This document shows positions 43,165-53,381 of a DNA stretch of 64,000 nucleotides, one piece after another (position 1 is the stretch's first letter; each line of letters starts with the position of its first letter). The stretch covers positions 1 to 64,000 of the forward strand of contig CALZYE010000003.1 of the NCBI GenBank assembly GCA_945830395.1, given 5' to 3'. Source of the DNA: an uncultured Clostridia bacterium (GTDB lineage: Bacteria > Bacillota > Clostridia > Peptostreptococcales > Anaerovoracaceae). The translations under genes and the position numbers were made by a program. The notes under the pieces are model-generated. The model had not been told where the DNA came from. It did not search any database and worked only from the letters and a program-made list of their open reading frames with translations.

Positions 43165-45636
43165 ATGGAGAAAAAATACGATTTCAAACGAATTGAAAAA
43201 AAATGGCAGAAATACTGGGAAGAAAATAACAGCTTTAAATCCACAGAGGATCCTTCAAAAGAAAAATATTATGTTCTTGAGATGTTTCCCTACCCATCCG
43301 GAAAACTCCACATGGGTCATGTGAGAAATTACTCTATAGGAGATGTAGTTGCCAGATTCAAGCATATGCAGGGTTTTAATGTCATGCATCCAATGGGATT
43401 TGACTCTTTTGGACTTCCGGCGGAAAATGCGGCTATTAAGCACGGAGCGCTTCCTGCTGAATGGACATGGAACAATATAGCCGAAATGGAGAAACAGTTT
43501 AAACAACTGGGGCTTTCATTTGATTGGGAGAGAGAAGTCCAGACCTGCAATCCTGATTACTATCGCTGGATGCAGTGGATATTTATTCAATTCTTTAACA
43601 AGGGTCTGGCATACAAGAAAGAAAATCCGGTTAACTGGTGTCCAAGCTGCCAAACTGTACTTGCAAATGAGCAGGTGGTTGACGGCGCATGTGAACGCTG
43701 CAAAACACCTGTAGGTAAGAAAAATTTGTCACAGTGGTATTTCAAAATAACAGATTACGCAGAGCAGCTTCTTGAGAATCTGGACGATCTTCCGGGATGG
43801 CCCAACAAAGTTAAGTTAATGCAGAAAAATTGGATCGGCAAATCCATCGGTGCAAATATAGATTTCAAAATTGACGAAACGGATAAGGTTCTTAAAGTAT
43901 TTACGACTCGTGCAGATACATTGTTCGGATGTACATACATGGTAATGGCGCCTGAGCATCCTTTCGTAAAAGAACTTGTGGAAGGCACTGAATTTGAAAG
44001 CAAGGTAGAAGCCTACATCGAAAAGGTTCAGCACATGAACGAAATAGAGAGAACCTCTACAGCAAATGAAAAGACTGGTGTTTTCATCGGTAAATATGCA
44101 GTCAACCCTGTAAATCAAAAAAAGGTTCCGATCTTTATCTCAGACTATGTTTTGATGGGCTACGGAACAGGAGCAATCATGGCTGTCCCTGCACATGACC
44201 AGAGAGACTTTGATTTTGCGAAAAAGTTCGGCATTGAGATTATTCCCGTGGTAGACGGAAGTTCACCGGAAATTGATGTGAATAATCTGAAGGAAGCCTT
44301 TGCGGCAGAGGGAAACATGATAAATTCAGAGCAATTTACCGGAATGAATAATCGTAAGGCTATCCCTGAAATGATAAAATGGCTTTCCGAACAAAACATA
44401 GGTGAGGAGACGGTTAACTATAAACTGAGAGATTGGCTCATTTCCCGTCAGCGTTATTGGGGTACTCCAATTCCGATGATTTACTGTGAAGACTGTGGAT
44501 GGGTTCCTGAAAAGGAAGAAAATCTCCCTGTTTTGCTGCCTACAGATGTTGAGTTTACAGGAAAGGGCGAATCGCCCCTTGCTACTTCCAAGACCTTTGC
44601 AAAATGCACATGTCCAAAGTGCGGCAAAGAAGCTAAGCGAGAACTCGATACGATGGATACATTCCTTGATTCTTCATGGTATTTCCTTCGTTACTGTGAT
44701 CCAAATAACAGCGAAAAGGCATTTGATAAAGAAAAAGCGGATTATTGGATGAGTGTTGACCAATACATCGGAGGGGTGGAACATGCAATTCTTCACCTGA
44801 TGTATGCAAGATTTTTCCAGATGGCGCTTCACGATTTGGGACTTGTAACAGGTAAAGAGCCTTTTGCAAATCTTTTGACTCAGGGAATGGTCAACAAGGA
44901 TGGAAAGAAAATGAGTAAATCCATAGGAAATGTTGTAAGTCCTGAAGAAATTATAAATAAATACGGTGCAGATACAGCCAGACTGTTTATTTTATTTGCA
45001 GCTCCTCCTGAAAAAGAATTAGACTGGTCAGATACAGGAGTGGAGGGAAGTTATAGATTCCTGAATCGCGTGTGGCGTCTTGTCCACGAATTTATTGAAA
45101 AAGACTATCATAGCGACGAGGCTATAAAAATAAAGTCAGAGGATGACAAAAAATTAAATTTAACAATTAATGCAACAATAAAGAAGATTACCGAGGATGT
45201 GAGCAACAGGTTCAACTTCAACACAGCTATCAGCTCTATTATGGAATTGGTAAACGAACTTTACAAGTACAAGGAAAAGGATGATGTTAACATTCCTTTG
45301 CTTAAGGATGCAATTACAAAGCTTGTTACAATTCTTGCACCGTTCACACCTCACATATGTGAAGAAATGTGGCAAGAACTTGGACACAAAGAATCTCTCA
45401 TCGATGTGAGCTGGCCTGATTATGATGAAAAAGCCTTGGTGGAAGACACTAAGACTATCATAGTCCAGATTAACGGAAAGTTAAAGGAAAAGCTTTCAAT
45501 ACCTGCAGGATTGAGCAGAGAAGATTTAGAAAATGCTGTCAGAGCAGATGAAAAGGTAATTGCTTTGATTTCAGATTTAAATGTGGTTAAAACCGTTGCA
45601 GTTCCTGATAAACTTGTTAATTTTGTTGCAAAGTAG
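43165..45636 (+). CDS. leuS: leucyl-tRNA synthetase
   Basis: 823 residues, bacterial type. The HIGH-like motif is HMGH ([17 protein letters not shown]) and the KMSKS loop is [14 protein letters not shown]1 editing domain lies between (the [14 protein letters not shown] and [17 protein letters not shown] segments), with a zinc-like CPSCQ...CERC pair near residues 173-192. ATG 43165 has AAGGAG upstream; the frame is open back into rsfS but without a start signal. No T-box leader is present. Confidence 0.96.
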   Translation: MEKKYDFKRIEKKWQKYWEENNSFKSTEDPSKEKYYVLEMFPYPSGKLHMGHVRNYSIGDVVARFKHMQGFNVMHPMGFDSFGLPAENAAIKHGALPAEWTWNNIAEMEKQFKQLGLSFDWEREVQTCNPDYYRWMQWIFIQFFNKGLAYKKENPVNWCPSCQTVLANEQVVDGACERCKTPVGKKNLSQWYFKITDYAEQLLENLDDLPGWPNKVKLMQKNWIGKSIGANIDFKIDETDKVLKVFTTRADTLFGCTYMVMAPEHPFVKELVEGTEFESKVEAYIEKVQHMNEIERTSTANEKTGVFIGKYAVNPVNQKKVPIFISDYVLMGYGTGAIMAVPAHDQRDFDFAKKFGIEIIPVVDGSSPEIDVNNLKEAFAAEGNMINSEQFTGMNNRKAIPEMIKWLSEQNIGEETVNYKLRDWLISRQRYWGTPIPMIYCEDCGWVPEKEENLPVLLPTDVEFTGKGESPLATSKTFAKCTCPKCGKEAKRELDTMDTFLDSSWYFLRYCDPNNSEKAFDKEKADYWMSVDQYIGGVEHAILHLMYARFFQMALHDLGLVTGKEPFANLLTQGMVNKDGKKMSKSIGNVVSPEEIINKYGADTARLFILFAAPPEKELDWSDTGVEGSYRFLNRVWRLVHEFIEKDYHSDEAIKIKSEDDKKLNLTINATIKKITEDVSNRFNFNTAISSIMELVNELYKYKEKDDVNIPLLKDAITKLVTILAPFTPHICEEMWQELGHKESLIDVSWPDYDEKALVEDTKTIIVQINGKLKEKLSIPAGLSREDLENAVRADEKVIALISDLNVVKTVAVPDKLVNFVAK

Positions 45637-45648
45637 AGAGGAACGAAA

Positions 45649-47607
45649 ATGAAAGAAAATAATGACGATAAATCAGGTATCAGACCCTCAAGAAGAAGGC
45701 CCGATATCGGTGGAAGCAGGAATAAAACCACTGCTGTAAGGAAGAAGAATGTTAAAACTAACAGTATTAATTTAATTTCAGATACGAAAGCTTTGGGAGA
45801 AGAATTGGGGCTTAAACTTAAGAAAAAGCCTGTTTCAAAATCATCTGCCCAAAGAACTCCTAAGGTTTCAACAAGGAGAACTTCAAATAAGAATACAGAA
45901 AGGAAAACCAAGCAGGAGACATCAAAGAAAAAATCAAGGACTCCCGCAAAAAAAGCGAAAAATTTAAAAGTTTTCCCGATAGGAGGATTGGATGAAATCG
46001 GGAAAAATATGACAGCCTTTGAATACGATAATCAGATTATAGTTATCGACTGCGGTATGTCATTTCCCGAAGATGACATGTTTGGAATAGATGTGGTAAT
46101 CCCTGACTTCAGCTATCTTATCGAAAATTCCAAGAAAGTAAAAGGTGTAATAATAACCCATGGACATGAGGATCATATAGGGGGAATACCATATCTTTTA
46201 AAACAGCTCAATGTCCCTATCTATGGAACTAAATTACCTTTGGGACTCATAAGAAATAAACTTGAGGAGCACAGGATAAATGCCGATTTGAGAACTATTA
46301 CACCGGGAGAGAAGTTCAAGGTAGGAAAATTTAAGATTGAAGCGCTGAGAACTACCCATTCCATTGCCGATGCAGTCGGTCTTTTCGTAGAAACTCCGCC
46401 AGCCAACTTCTTTCATACCGGAGACTTTAAAATTGACTATACGCCTATAGACGGAGAGCCTATTGACTTTTCAAGGCTGGCGGAAATCGGAAAATCCGGT
46501 GTGGACCTGCTTATGGCAGACAGCACCAATGCTTTGAGACCGGGTTTTACCCCTTCTGAGCAAGTGGTTGGTCAAACCCTCGACGGCATATTCAGAGAAG
46601 CTGAAAACAGAATTATAATAGCGACATTTTCTTCAAATGTTCACAGGGTACAAAAGATAATCGAACTTGCTGTTAAATACGGGCGTAAATTTACCGTTTC
46701 AGGCAGAAGTATGGAAAATGTGGTGAAACTGGCTGTTGAACTGGGGTATTTAAAATATCCGGCAGGTTCCTTTGTTGAAATGAAAAAAATGCAAAACATC
46801 CCTGATAGAGAACTTGTTGTAATTACCACAGGAAGTCAGGGGGAACCTATGTCTGCGTTGACGAGAATGGCAGATGATGAACATAGAAATGTCAAATTAA
46901 AGAAAGGAGACATGGTTATTTTATCGTCAACTCCCGTTCCGGGTAACGAAAAAACCGTATCAAATGTCGTAAATAAACTTTATAAAAAAGAAGTAAATGT
47001 TATCTATAACGATATTGCAGATATTCATGTTTCAGGACACGCTTTTCAGGAAGATTTGAAGCTGATTCACGCTCTAATCAAACCGAAGATTTTTATGCCG
47101 GTGCACGGAGAGCACAGACATTTGGTCAGACATTCTCAGCTTGCTGAATCTTTAGGGATGAAACCTGAAAATGTATTTCTCATGGAAAACGGAGATCAGC
47201 TTACTGTCGATAAGCAAAAAGCTATCCAATACAAGCATGTCATAAACGCTGAAGATATTTTAGTTGACGGTTTGGGCATAGGTGATGTAGGAAATGTAGT
47301 CTTGAACGAACGGAAAGTTCTGTCGGAAGCAGGGCTTATAATCGTAGCTGCCACGATTGATTTAGATAATAGGATTATAGTTTCAGGTCCGGAACTGACT
47401 TCAAGAGGATTCGTCTATGTAAAGGAAAATGAAGAGATTATGAACGAGGCAAAGGAGAGAGCCTTTGAGTCATTGGAATATCATCTTCAAAACAATAAAG
47501 GCGATTGGAACGCTCTGAGGAACGGATTGAGAAATGACATGAGAAAACACATATTCAATAAAACAAAGAGAAGTCCGATGATTTTGCCGATTCTTATGGA
47601 AGGTTAA
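45649..47607 (+). CDS. rnj: ribonuclease J with basic N-terminal extension
   Basis: 652 residues. The RNase J core starts near residue 107 (KVFPIGGLDEIGKNM); the metal-binding HGHEDH is at His171-His176, then HTGDFKID, TFSSNVHRVQ, SGHAFQEDL and PVHGEHRHL. It is a 5'-3' exo- and endoribonuclease for mRNA decay and rRNA maturation. The first 105 residues are a Lys/Arg/Ser/Thr-rich low-complexity stretch beyond the usual core of about 550; it may bind RNA. It starts 12 bases after leuS. Confidence 0.94.
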   Translation: MKENNDDKSGIRPSRRRPDIGGSRNKTTAVRKKNVKTNSINLISDTKALGEELGLKLKKKPVSKSSAQRTPKVSTRRTSNKNTERKTKQETSKKKSRTPAKKAKNLKVFPIGGLDEIGKNMTAFEYDNQIIVIDCGMSFPEDDMFGIDVVIPDFSYLIENSKKVKGVIITHGHEDHIGGIPYLLKQLNVPIYGTKLPLGLIRNKLEEHRINADLRTITPGEKFKVGKFKIEALRTTHSIADAVGLFVETPPANFFHTGDFKIDYTPIDGEPIDFSRLAEIGKSGVDLLMADSTNALRPGFTPSEQVVGQTLDGIFREAENRIIIATFSSNVHRVQKIIELAVKYGRKFTVSGRSMENVVKLAVELGYLKYPAGSFVEMKKMQNIPDRELVVITTGSQGEPMSALTRMADDEHRNVKLKKGDMVILSSTPVPGNEKTVSNVVNKLYKKEVNVIYNDIADIHVSGHAFQEDLKLIHALIKPKIFMPVHGEHRHLVRHSQLAESLGMKPENVFLMENGDQLTVDKQKAIQYKHVINAEDILVDGLGIGDVGNVVLNERKVLSEAGLIIVAATIDLDNRIIVSGPELTSRGFVYVKENEEIMNEAKERAFESLEYHLQNNKGDWNALRNGLRNDMRKHIFNKTKRSPMILPILMEG

Positions 47608-47627
47608 CAATAGTAGGAGGTACCGAA

Positions 47628-47966
47628 ATGAATGTATACGATCAGGCTCATGGCCTTGCAAATGCAATTAAAGCTTCACAAGAATATAAAGATTATGCCA
47701 GATTGAAGGCTGGAATTGATAAAAATGCTGAAGTTTCAAATATGCTGAAAGACTTTGAATCAAAGCAGATGGAACTTCAGACAAAACAGATGCTTGGAGA
47801 AGAAGTTACAGAGGAAGCTCAGAAAACAATTCAAGAACTGTATCAAATAGTAATGAGGGATCCCTCAGCTGCTGAATACTTACAGGCACAGATGAGATTC
47901 TCAATAATGATGAGCGATGTCTACAAAATACTGGGTGATGCGATGGGACTTGGCAATCAGGCTTAA
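47628..47966 (+). CDS. YlbF/YmcA-family protein
   Basis: 112 residues, all helical, of the YlbF-like family (DUF964). In B. subtilis related proteins form the Y-complex that helps RNase Y process mRNA. Placement directly after RNase J (20-base gap) fits an RNA-decay link. The efp promoter -35 lies in its last codons. Confidence 0.85.
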   Translation: MNVYDQAHGLANAIKASQEYKDYARLKAGIDKNAEVSNMLKDFESKQMELQTKQMLGEEVTEEAQKTIQELYQIVMRDPSAAEYLQAQMRFSIMMSDVYKILGDAMGLGNQA

Positions 47967-47978
47967 ATCTGTTATAAT
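47950..47978 (+). promoter_or_regulatory. promoter of efp
   Basis: TTGGCA (47950-47955), 17-base spacer, perfect TATAAT (47973-47978). The -35 lies within the end of the YlbF-like gene and its stop codon falls in the spacer. Confidence 0.75.
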
Positions 47979-48035
47979 GACTGAGCATAACGAAATTGTT
48001 TAAATTATTAATATATAGAAAGTGAGACTGAACTA

Positions 48036-48596
48036 ATGATAACAGCAGGAGATTTCAGAAAAGGTGTTACCTTTGAAATTAACGGTGAACCTCATGTTGT
48101 GCTGGATTTTCAGCATGTAAAGCCCGGCAAAGGAGCCGCCTTTGTAAGAACCAAGTATAAGAATGTTCTTACCGGTGCTATAAGAGAAGAAGCCTTCAAT
48201 CCCAGTGATAAGTTCCCTAAGGCGCATATAGATACTAAGCAGATGCAGTATCTTTACAACGATGGAGAATTATATTATTTCATGGACGGAGAGACATTTG
48301 AGCAGGTGCCTATCAGCAAAGAAGATGTTGAAGATGCCATAATGTATCTCAGAGAAAATGACGAAGCAACTATCAAGTTCTACAAAGGTTCACCTTTTCA
48401 GGTAGAAGCTCCTAACTTCGTAGATTTGGAAGTCATAGACACTGAACCTGGAGTTAAAGGTGATACCGCAACGAATGTAACTAAGGCTGCCACCGTTGAA
48501 ACCGGTGCAGTGATTCAGGTTCCTATCTTCATCGAAACCGGAGAAAAAATTCAGATTGATACCAGATCGGGCGAGTATCTGGGAAGATCAAAATAA
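48036..48596 (+). CDS. efp: translation elongation factor P
   Basis: 186 residues, three beta-barrel domains. The modification-site loop is [14 protein letters not shown], with Lys32 at the tip. The C-terminal signature is near [17 protein letters not shown] relieves ribosome stalling at proline runs; yebC in the same window has a related proposed role. It has its own promoter and terminator. Confidence 0.97.
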   Translation: MITAGDFRKGVTFEINGEPHVVLDFQHVKPGKGAAFVRTKYKNVLTGAIREEAFNPSDKFPKAHIDTKQMQYLYNDGELYYFMDGETFEQVPISKEDVEDAIMYLRENDEATIKFYKGSPFQVEAPNFVDLEVIDTEPGVKGDTATNVTKAATVETGAVIQVPIFIETGEKIQIDTRSGEYLGRSK

Positions 48597-48660
48597 AGGT
48601 GACCGCTTGCATATGGTCATACCCTTGAACCATTTAAATTTAACATAAGACAAATTTTAC

Positions 48661-48691
48661 AAGGGACGTGTTATGCGTCCCTTAAATTTTT
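48661..48691 (+). terminator. terminator after efp
   Basis: Perfect 8-bp stem AAGGGACG / CGTCCCTT with loop TGTTATG, then AAATTTTT. A weaker hairpin with a two-base bulge (GGTGACC / GGTCATACC) lies at about 48598-48625. Confidence 0.75.
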
Positions 48692-48728
48692 AATCTGATT
48701 TTTTAAAGAGACAAGTCTGGAGGATATA

Positions 48729-49823
48729 ATGAGCAGAAGCAAAAAGGCTAAATCCAAAAGTAGAATGCCCCTAAAAATTTTCTTATTTTTTGTAACTATC
48801 GGTGTAGCAGTCATTCTCGGTTTGTTCATCTATGCAAACAGCATCGGCGGCAATATGAAGGATAAGAACGACAAAAATGAGATTCTTGTTACGGTGGAAA
48901 AAGGATCGAGTACTTCATCAATAAGTGATTTACTCAAGAAAAAAGGAATAATAGATTCTGCAGCTGCATTTAAAATTTATACAGCAATCAATAGATATGA
49001 CGGTTCTTATCAGGCAGGATCCTATGCCTTTTCGCCGTCTATGACGACGGAGCAAATTGCTGATGCGCTTAAAACCGGTAAGACCAACGATATAACCTTT
49101 ACCATACCTGAAGGATTTACGGAATATGATATAGCCGATAAGCTTGCAAAGATAGGACTTGTTAAACGGGATGAATTTGTAAATACCCTTGAGACAGCAG
49201 GCTTTGCTGCAGAGTTCCCTTTCTTAAAAAATGCACAGAAGGGAAAACACAGACTTGAAGGTTATTTGTTCCCAAGTACATATAAAATACCGGCGGCGTC
49301 AGATTACAATTTTATAATTACAACCATGCTCAAAGGTTATCAGGATAATTTCAGTCATGAAGACAGATCTCTTGCAAAGAAACTCGGTGTCGACGAAAAC
49401 AAAATAATCATCATAGCATCTATAATAGAAAAAGAAGCTGCCGTTGATAAGGACAGAGATAAAGTGGCAAGTGTTATATACAACAGACTTAAGGCCAAGA
49501 TGCCTCTTCAGATGGACTCCACCGTTCAGTATGTTCTCGGTTTAGACAATAACAGAAAAAAGGACCTGTCCATAGATGATACACAGGTCAAATCACCGTA
49601 CAACACATACACCAATAAAGGGCTTCCTCCAGGACCTATATGCTGCCCGGGAAGAGCCTCCATTCACGCAGCCTTAAATCCTGCAAATACTAAGTACATG
49701 TATTTCATATTGAGCGACAAACTTGATGATTCCATGACATTCTCTGAAAAATACAGTCAGTTCTTAAAAGATAAGGATGCCTATTACAACGCCAGAGATA
49801 AAAAAGAAGGGAAGAACAACTGA
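48729..49823 (+). CDS. mltG: endolytic transglycosylase MltG
   Basis: 364 residues. A basic N-terminus (KKAKSKSRMPLK), one membrane helix (about 16-38), a LysM-like domain, then the YceG catalytic domain with the active-site Glu234 in IASIIEKEAAVDKDR. It cuts nascent peptidoglycan glycan strands to set chain length. It follows the efp terminator and is coupled to the methyltransferase gene downstream (its stop overlaps the next ATG). Confidence 0.94.
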   Translation: MSRSKKAKSKSRMPLKIFLFFVTIGVAVILGLFIYANSIGGNMKDKNDKNEILVTVEKGSSTSSISDLLKKKGIIDSAAAFKIYTAINRYDGSYQAGSYAFSPSMTTEQIADALKTGKTNDITFTIPEGFTEYDIADKLAKIGLVKRDEFVNTLETAGFAAEFPFLKNAQKGKHRLEGYLFPSTYKIPAASDYNFIITTMLKGYQDNFSHEDRSLAKKLGVDENKIIIIASIIEKEAAVDKDRDKVASVIYNRLKAKMPLQMDSTVQYVLGLDNNRKKDLSIDDTQVKSPYNTYTNKGLPPGPICCPGRASIHAALNPANTKYMYFILSDKLDDSMTFSEKYSQFLKDKDAYYNARDKKEGKNN

Positions 49824-50482
49824 TGACAATTGATATTGTTAACTCAGAAGTCCGTAATTTTTTAAATCGAAGTTACACTCCGTTGGACTCTGAAATGGAA
49901 AAGCTTCGCAATATCGGTGAAAATGACAATGTGCCTATCATACTTAGAGAAACGGAAGAGCTTCTTGCAACTCTTCTAAAATTAAAAAAGCCGAAGAAAA
50001 TCTTGGAAATAGGCACTGCAATAGGCTACTCTGCGTGTTTTTTTGCTAAGTATTGCAAGGACTCGCAGGTATATACAATTGAACACGACGAATTTGCATA
50101 CACTGCTGCCATTAGAAACATAAAAAAAGCAGGTGTTGATGATAGAGTGCACACTTATTTTGGAGATGGAGAGGAGCAGATTGAAAAAATAAGAGATCAA
50201 GGCATTAACGGCTTTGATTTCGTTTTTATTGATGCATCAAAAAGCAGCTATAAACGGTTTATGGAAAGCTCTATTGAGGTATCGAGCAGCGGAGCGGTCA
50301 TAGTATCGGATAATATACTCATCCACGGTTTGACGGTTTTTGAGGATATGGATCCGAAAGGAAAACATCGTACCCATAGAAGAAAAATGAGAGAATATAT
50401 TGAATTTATAACCCATGACAAGAGACTCTCAACCACGCTTATGGCAGTAGGCGACGGTGTTGCAGTTTCAATACTAAGGTGA
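49823..50482 (+). CDS. trmR: O-methyltransferase, TrmR (YrrM) type
   Basis: 219 residues. SAM methyltransferase of the catechol O-methyltransferase-like family: ILEIGTAIGYSACFFA is motif I, then FDFVFIDASKSSYKRFM. In B. subtilis YrrM (TrmR) methylates 5-hydroxyuridine at tRNA position 34. The adjacent U32-family gene, of the kind that installs that hydroxyl, supports the same role here. Confidence 0.88.
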   Translation: MTIDIVNSEVRNFLNRSYTPLDSEMEKLRNIGENDNVPIILRETEELLATLLKLKKPKKILEIGTAIGYSACFFAKYCKDSQVYTIEHDEFAYTAAIRNIKKAGVDDRVHTYFGDGEEQIEKIRDQGINGFDFVFIDASKSSYKRFMESSIEVSSSGAVIVSDNILIHGLTVFEDMDPKGKHRTHRRKMREYIEFITHDKRLSTTLMAVGDGVAVSILR

Positions 50483-50484
50483 TT

Positions 50485-51711
50485 ATGGAAAAAATAGAAT
50501 TATTAGCTCCTGCAGGAGATTTAGAAAAATTAAAGATTGCAGTTACCTACGGCGCAGATGCCGTGTATTTCGGCGGAGAAGCTTTCTCTTTGAGAGCCGG
50601 CGCAGGCAATTTTACCGTTGAAGAGATAGAGGATGGGGTAAAGTTTGCTCATCAAAGCGGATGCAAATGCTATATGACGCTGAACATATATGCGCATAAC
50701 GAGGATATTAAGCCCCTTGAGAAATATCTAAAGAAGATAAAACATATTCCTATAGATGCATTTCTTATCTCAGATCCCGGTATCTTAAGCCTTGTAAAGG
50801 AAATCCTCCCGGGCGCGGAGCTGCATCTTTCTACACAGGCAAATATGACTAACTACAGAACGGCAAAGTTCTGGTATGACATGGGAGTAAGAAGGCTGGT
50901 AGTTGCACGGGAGCTTTCCATAGAGGAAATAAGAAAGCTGTCAGGCAAAATCCCTGAAGATATGACATTGGAATCATTCGTTCACGGAGCTATGTGCATA
51001 TCCTATTCGGGAAGATGTCTTCTGAGCAATGTGATGACCCAAAGAGATGCAAACAGAGGACTCTGCGCACATCCCTGCAGATACAGGTATGCGGTTATGG
51101 AGGAAAAGAGACCCGGCGAATACTATCCTGTGGAGGAAGATGCAAGAGGAACCTACATCTTTAACTCTAAAGATTTGTGTATGATTAAACATATTCCAGA
51201 GCTTATTTCCTGCGGAATTGCAAGTGCAAAAATTGAAGGAAGAATCAAAAGTTTGTATTATGTGGCAACTGTGATACATGCATACAGGCAGGCGATAGAT
51301 GCCTACTACGAAAATCCTGATAACTATACTTTCAAAGAAGAATGGTTTGAAGAACTTCAAAAGGCAAGTCACAGAGAATTTACCACGGGGTTCTATTTCA
51401 ATAAAACCACACATGAGGATCAAAATTACGAAACCAGCGCATACATAAAGGAATATTCATTTATCGGAATCGTAAAAGAGTACGATCCCGAAAGCGGATA
51501 TGCCGTTGTACAACAGAGAAATAAAATGGTGATAGGAGATGAAATCGAAATCTTCGGTCCTGCACCCGGCTTTTCTTCTCAAAAGCTGAGTGAAATGTAT
51601 GATGCAGAAACCGGGGAAAAACTTGAATCGGCGCCTCATCCAAAGCAGCTTCTCAGGATAAAGATGGAGAAACCTGTTGCCGAAAATTATATTCTAAGAA
51701 AAAAGATCTAA
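50485..51711 (+). CDS. U32-family peptidase-like protein, probable tRNA hydroxylation factor (TrhP)
   Basis: 408 residues. ELLAPAGDLEKLKIAVTYGADAVYFGG is the U32 opening; the cysteine cluster AMCISYSGRCLLSNV ... GLCAHPCRY follows, probably holding an iron-sulfur site, then the C-terminal U32 domain. Bacillus homologues YrrN/YrrO (TrhP1/P2) hydroxylate wobble uridine. There is one copy here, paired with the trmR-like methyltransferase. ATG 50485 has AAGG upstream; a GTG at 50479 overlaps the previous stop. Confidence 0.9.
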   Translation: MEKIELLAPAGDLEKLKIAVTYGADAVYFGGEAFSLRAGAGNFTVEEIEDGVKFAHQSGCKCYMTLNIYAHNEDIKPLEKYLKKIKHIPIDAFLISDPGILSLVKEILPGAELHLSTQANMTNYRTAKFWYDMGVRRLVVARELSIEEIRKLSGKIPEDMTLESFVHGAMCISYSGRCLLSNVMTQRDANRGLCAHPCRYRYAVMEEKRPGEYYPVEEDARGTYIFNSKDLCMIKHIPELISCGIASAKIEGRIKSLYYVATVIHAYRQAIDAYYENPDNYTFKEEWFEELQKASHREFTTGFYFNKTTHEDQNYETSAYIKEYSFIGIVKEYDPESGYAVVQQRNKMVIGDEIEIFGPAPGFSSQKLSEMYDAETGEKLESAPHPKQLLRIKMEKPVAENYILRKKI

Positions 51712-51721
51712 GGAGAAAAAA

Positions 51722-53062
51722 ATGTCTGATGACCCGATTAACTTATCAACTTTCACATATATAGTATTGGCTGCATCTATGGTCATTTTTAACGGTTTGA
51801 TTACTTTAAGCAACAGTGCAATGGAGGCAGTCAGCCGAAGCAAGATTTCACAGTGGGTGGAGGATGATAAAAATGATATCAAAGCGAAACGGCTTCTTAA
51901 GTTTGCAGAGAGACCATATCTTTACAGGTATCCTAATAAACTTTTGAATTATGTTTTTATGTCTGCAGGTTTTCTTAGTATAATTCTGATGAGGGAGAAA
52001 CTGATAATTTCTTTGATTATTTATTTTCTTTGTATAATATCTTTCAGTGAAATTTTCCCAAGAAAGCTTGCTAAACAGCATTCAGAAGGTTTGGCAAGAG
52101 GGCTGTCGGCTCTGCAAAACGCTGTCAGTATTTTGATGCTTCCTGTAATATGGATTGCTCTCAGATTTGCAAATTTGATATTATTGGTTTTCAAGTTGAA
52201 AACCGATGTCGACGAGCAGGAATATTCCGAAGATGAAATTATGTCAATTCTTGAGGTGGGACAACTGAACGGTTCTCTCAAGGAAGAGGGGAAAAAGATG
52301 ATAGGAAGCATATTTCAGTTCGATGATGAGCGCGCTTACGAAATCATGACGCCGAGAACAGATGTTTTCATGATCGATATAACCGCACCGCCTGAGGAAT
52401 ATGTAGATCAGCTCATGCAGCTTAGATATACCAGAATGCCGGTCTGCAGAAACGGTTCAGACGATATTATAGGAATTCTTCATATAAAGGATTATCTTAT
52501 CAAAGCAAGAGAAGCAGGTTTTGATAAAGTTAATATAGAAGAGATACTAAGAAAGCCCTACTTTGTTCCGGAGACAAAAAAAATAGATACTCTTTTTGTG
52601 GAACTTCAAAAAGAGCGCCAGCACATCGCTATTTTAATCGATGAATACGGCGGCTTCAGCGGTATAGTTACCGTCGAAGATATTATAGAAGAAATCGTAG
52701 GGGAGATAGATGATGAATACGATGAAGAAGAGGTTTATATTGAGAAGATAGAAGAAAATGTCTACCTTGTAGACGGCAATGTGGATTTGGACGATTTAAA
52801 CGAAGAACTGGGGACAACTCTTTTTTCTGAAACAAGCGAAACCCTTGGAGGCTTTATTATCGATATTCTCGGTGAAATTCCAAAAGAGGGATATGTAAAT
52901 CAAACTATAGAATTTGAGAACCTTTTGTTTACGATTCTATATGTTAAAGAAAGAAGAATTGAAAAAATAAAACTTAAGATTCTGAATAAGAAGGAAAAGG
53001 ACGAGTTTACGGAGTATAGAAGCGTATTAGGAAGCGGTGACGATACCAATGAGCAGAGATAA
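51722..53062 (+). CDS. CNNM/CorC-HlyC-family membrane protein with CBS domains
   Basis: 446 residues. An N-terminal DUF21/CNNM membrane domain (about residues 10-170, three to four helices), then two CBS repeats (MTPRTDVFMIDI ... MPVCRNGSDDIIGILHIKDYL, and the second ending GFSGIVTVEDIIEEIVGEI), and a C-terminal CorC_HlyC domain. Family members move or sense Mg2+ or other divalent cations. GGAG precedes the ATG. Confidence 0.92.
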   Translation: MSDDPINLSTFTYIVLAASMVIFNGLITLSNSAMEAVSRSKISQWVEDDKNDIKAKRLLKFAERPYLYRYPNKLLNYVFMSAGFLSIILMREKLIISLIIYFLCIISFSEIFPRKLAKQHSEGLARGLSALQNAVSILMLPVIWIALRFANLILLVFKLKTDVDEQEYSEDEIMSILEVGQLNGSLKEEGKKMIGSIFQFDDERAYEIMTPRTDVFMIDITAPPEEYVDQLMQLRYTRMPVCRNGSDDIIGILHIKDYLIKAREAGFDKVNIEEILRKPYFVPETKKIDTLFVELQKERQHIAILIDEYGGFSGIVTVEDIIEEIVGEIDDEYDEEEVYIEKIEENVYLVDGNVDLDDLNEELGTTLFSETSETLGGFIIDILGEIPKEGYVNQTIEFENLLFTILYVKERRIEKIKLKILNKKEKDEFTEYRSVLGSGDDTNEQR

Positions 53063-53381
53063 AAAATTAGAAAATATAAATGAATTGATGGAATTTATCG
53101 CTGCGGAAACCTTGGCTACCGAGGGGGTAAGCAATATGGCAAGCAGCTTTACCGACCCTATACCGAAATTTGGCACGGCAGTTAAAGGCGTAAAGGCAAC
53201 AGAAGAAAAAGAAGGAATATCCATAGAACTGTATGTAAAAGTTAAGTATCGTGTGAAAATCCCTCAGTTGGCGTGGGACATACAAAATAAAGTTAAGAAC
53301 ATCGTTAAAGAGAAATACAAAATGCCTGTAAAAGAGATTAATATTCATGTTCAGGGCGTTGAAATGATTGAGGAGGAGTAA
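53049..53381 (+). CDS. Asp23/Gls24-family envelope stress protein (YqhY-like)
   Basis: 110 residues. The SFTDPIPKFGTAVKGVKATEEKEGISIELYVKVKYRVKIPQLA pattern is the Asp23 fold. The gene sits before nusB, the place of yqhY in B. subtilis, where it is linked to acetyl-CoA carboxylase control. ATG 53049 overlaps the upstream gene; a GTG at 53037 is also in frame. Confidence 0.88.
   Translation: MSRDKKLENINELMEFIAAETLATEGVSNMASSFTDPIPKFGTAVKGVKATEEKEGISIELYVKVKYRVKIPQLAWDIQNKVKNIVKEKYKMPVKEINIHVQGVEMIEEE

Noticed and set aside
45420-45911. 163-residue minus-strand reading frame over the leuS/RNase J junction
   Set aside because: It is the reverse of the Lys-rich RNase J extension, has no ribosome site or promoter, and its hydrophobic look is a by-product of the codons on the other strand.
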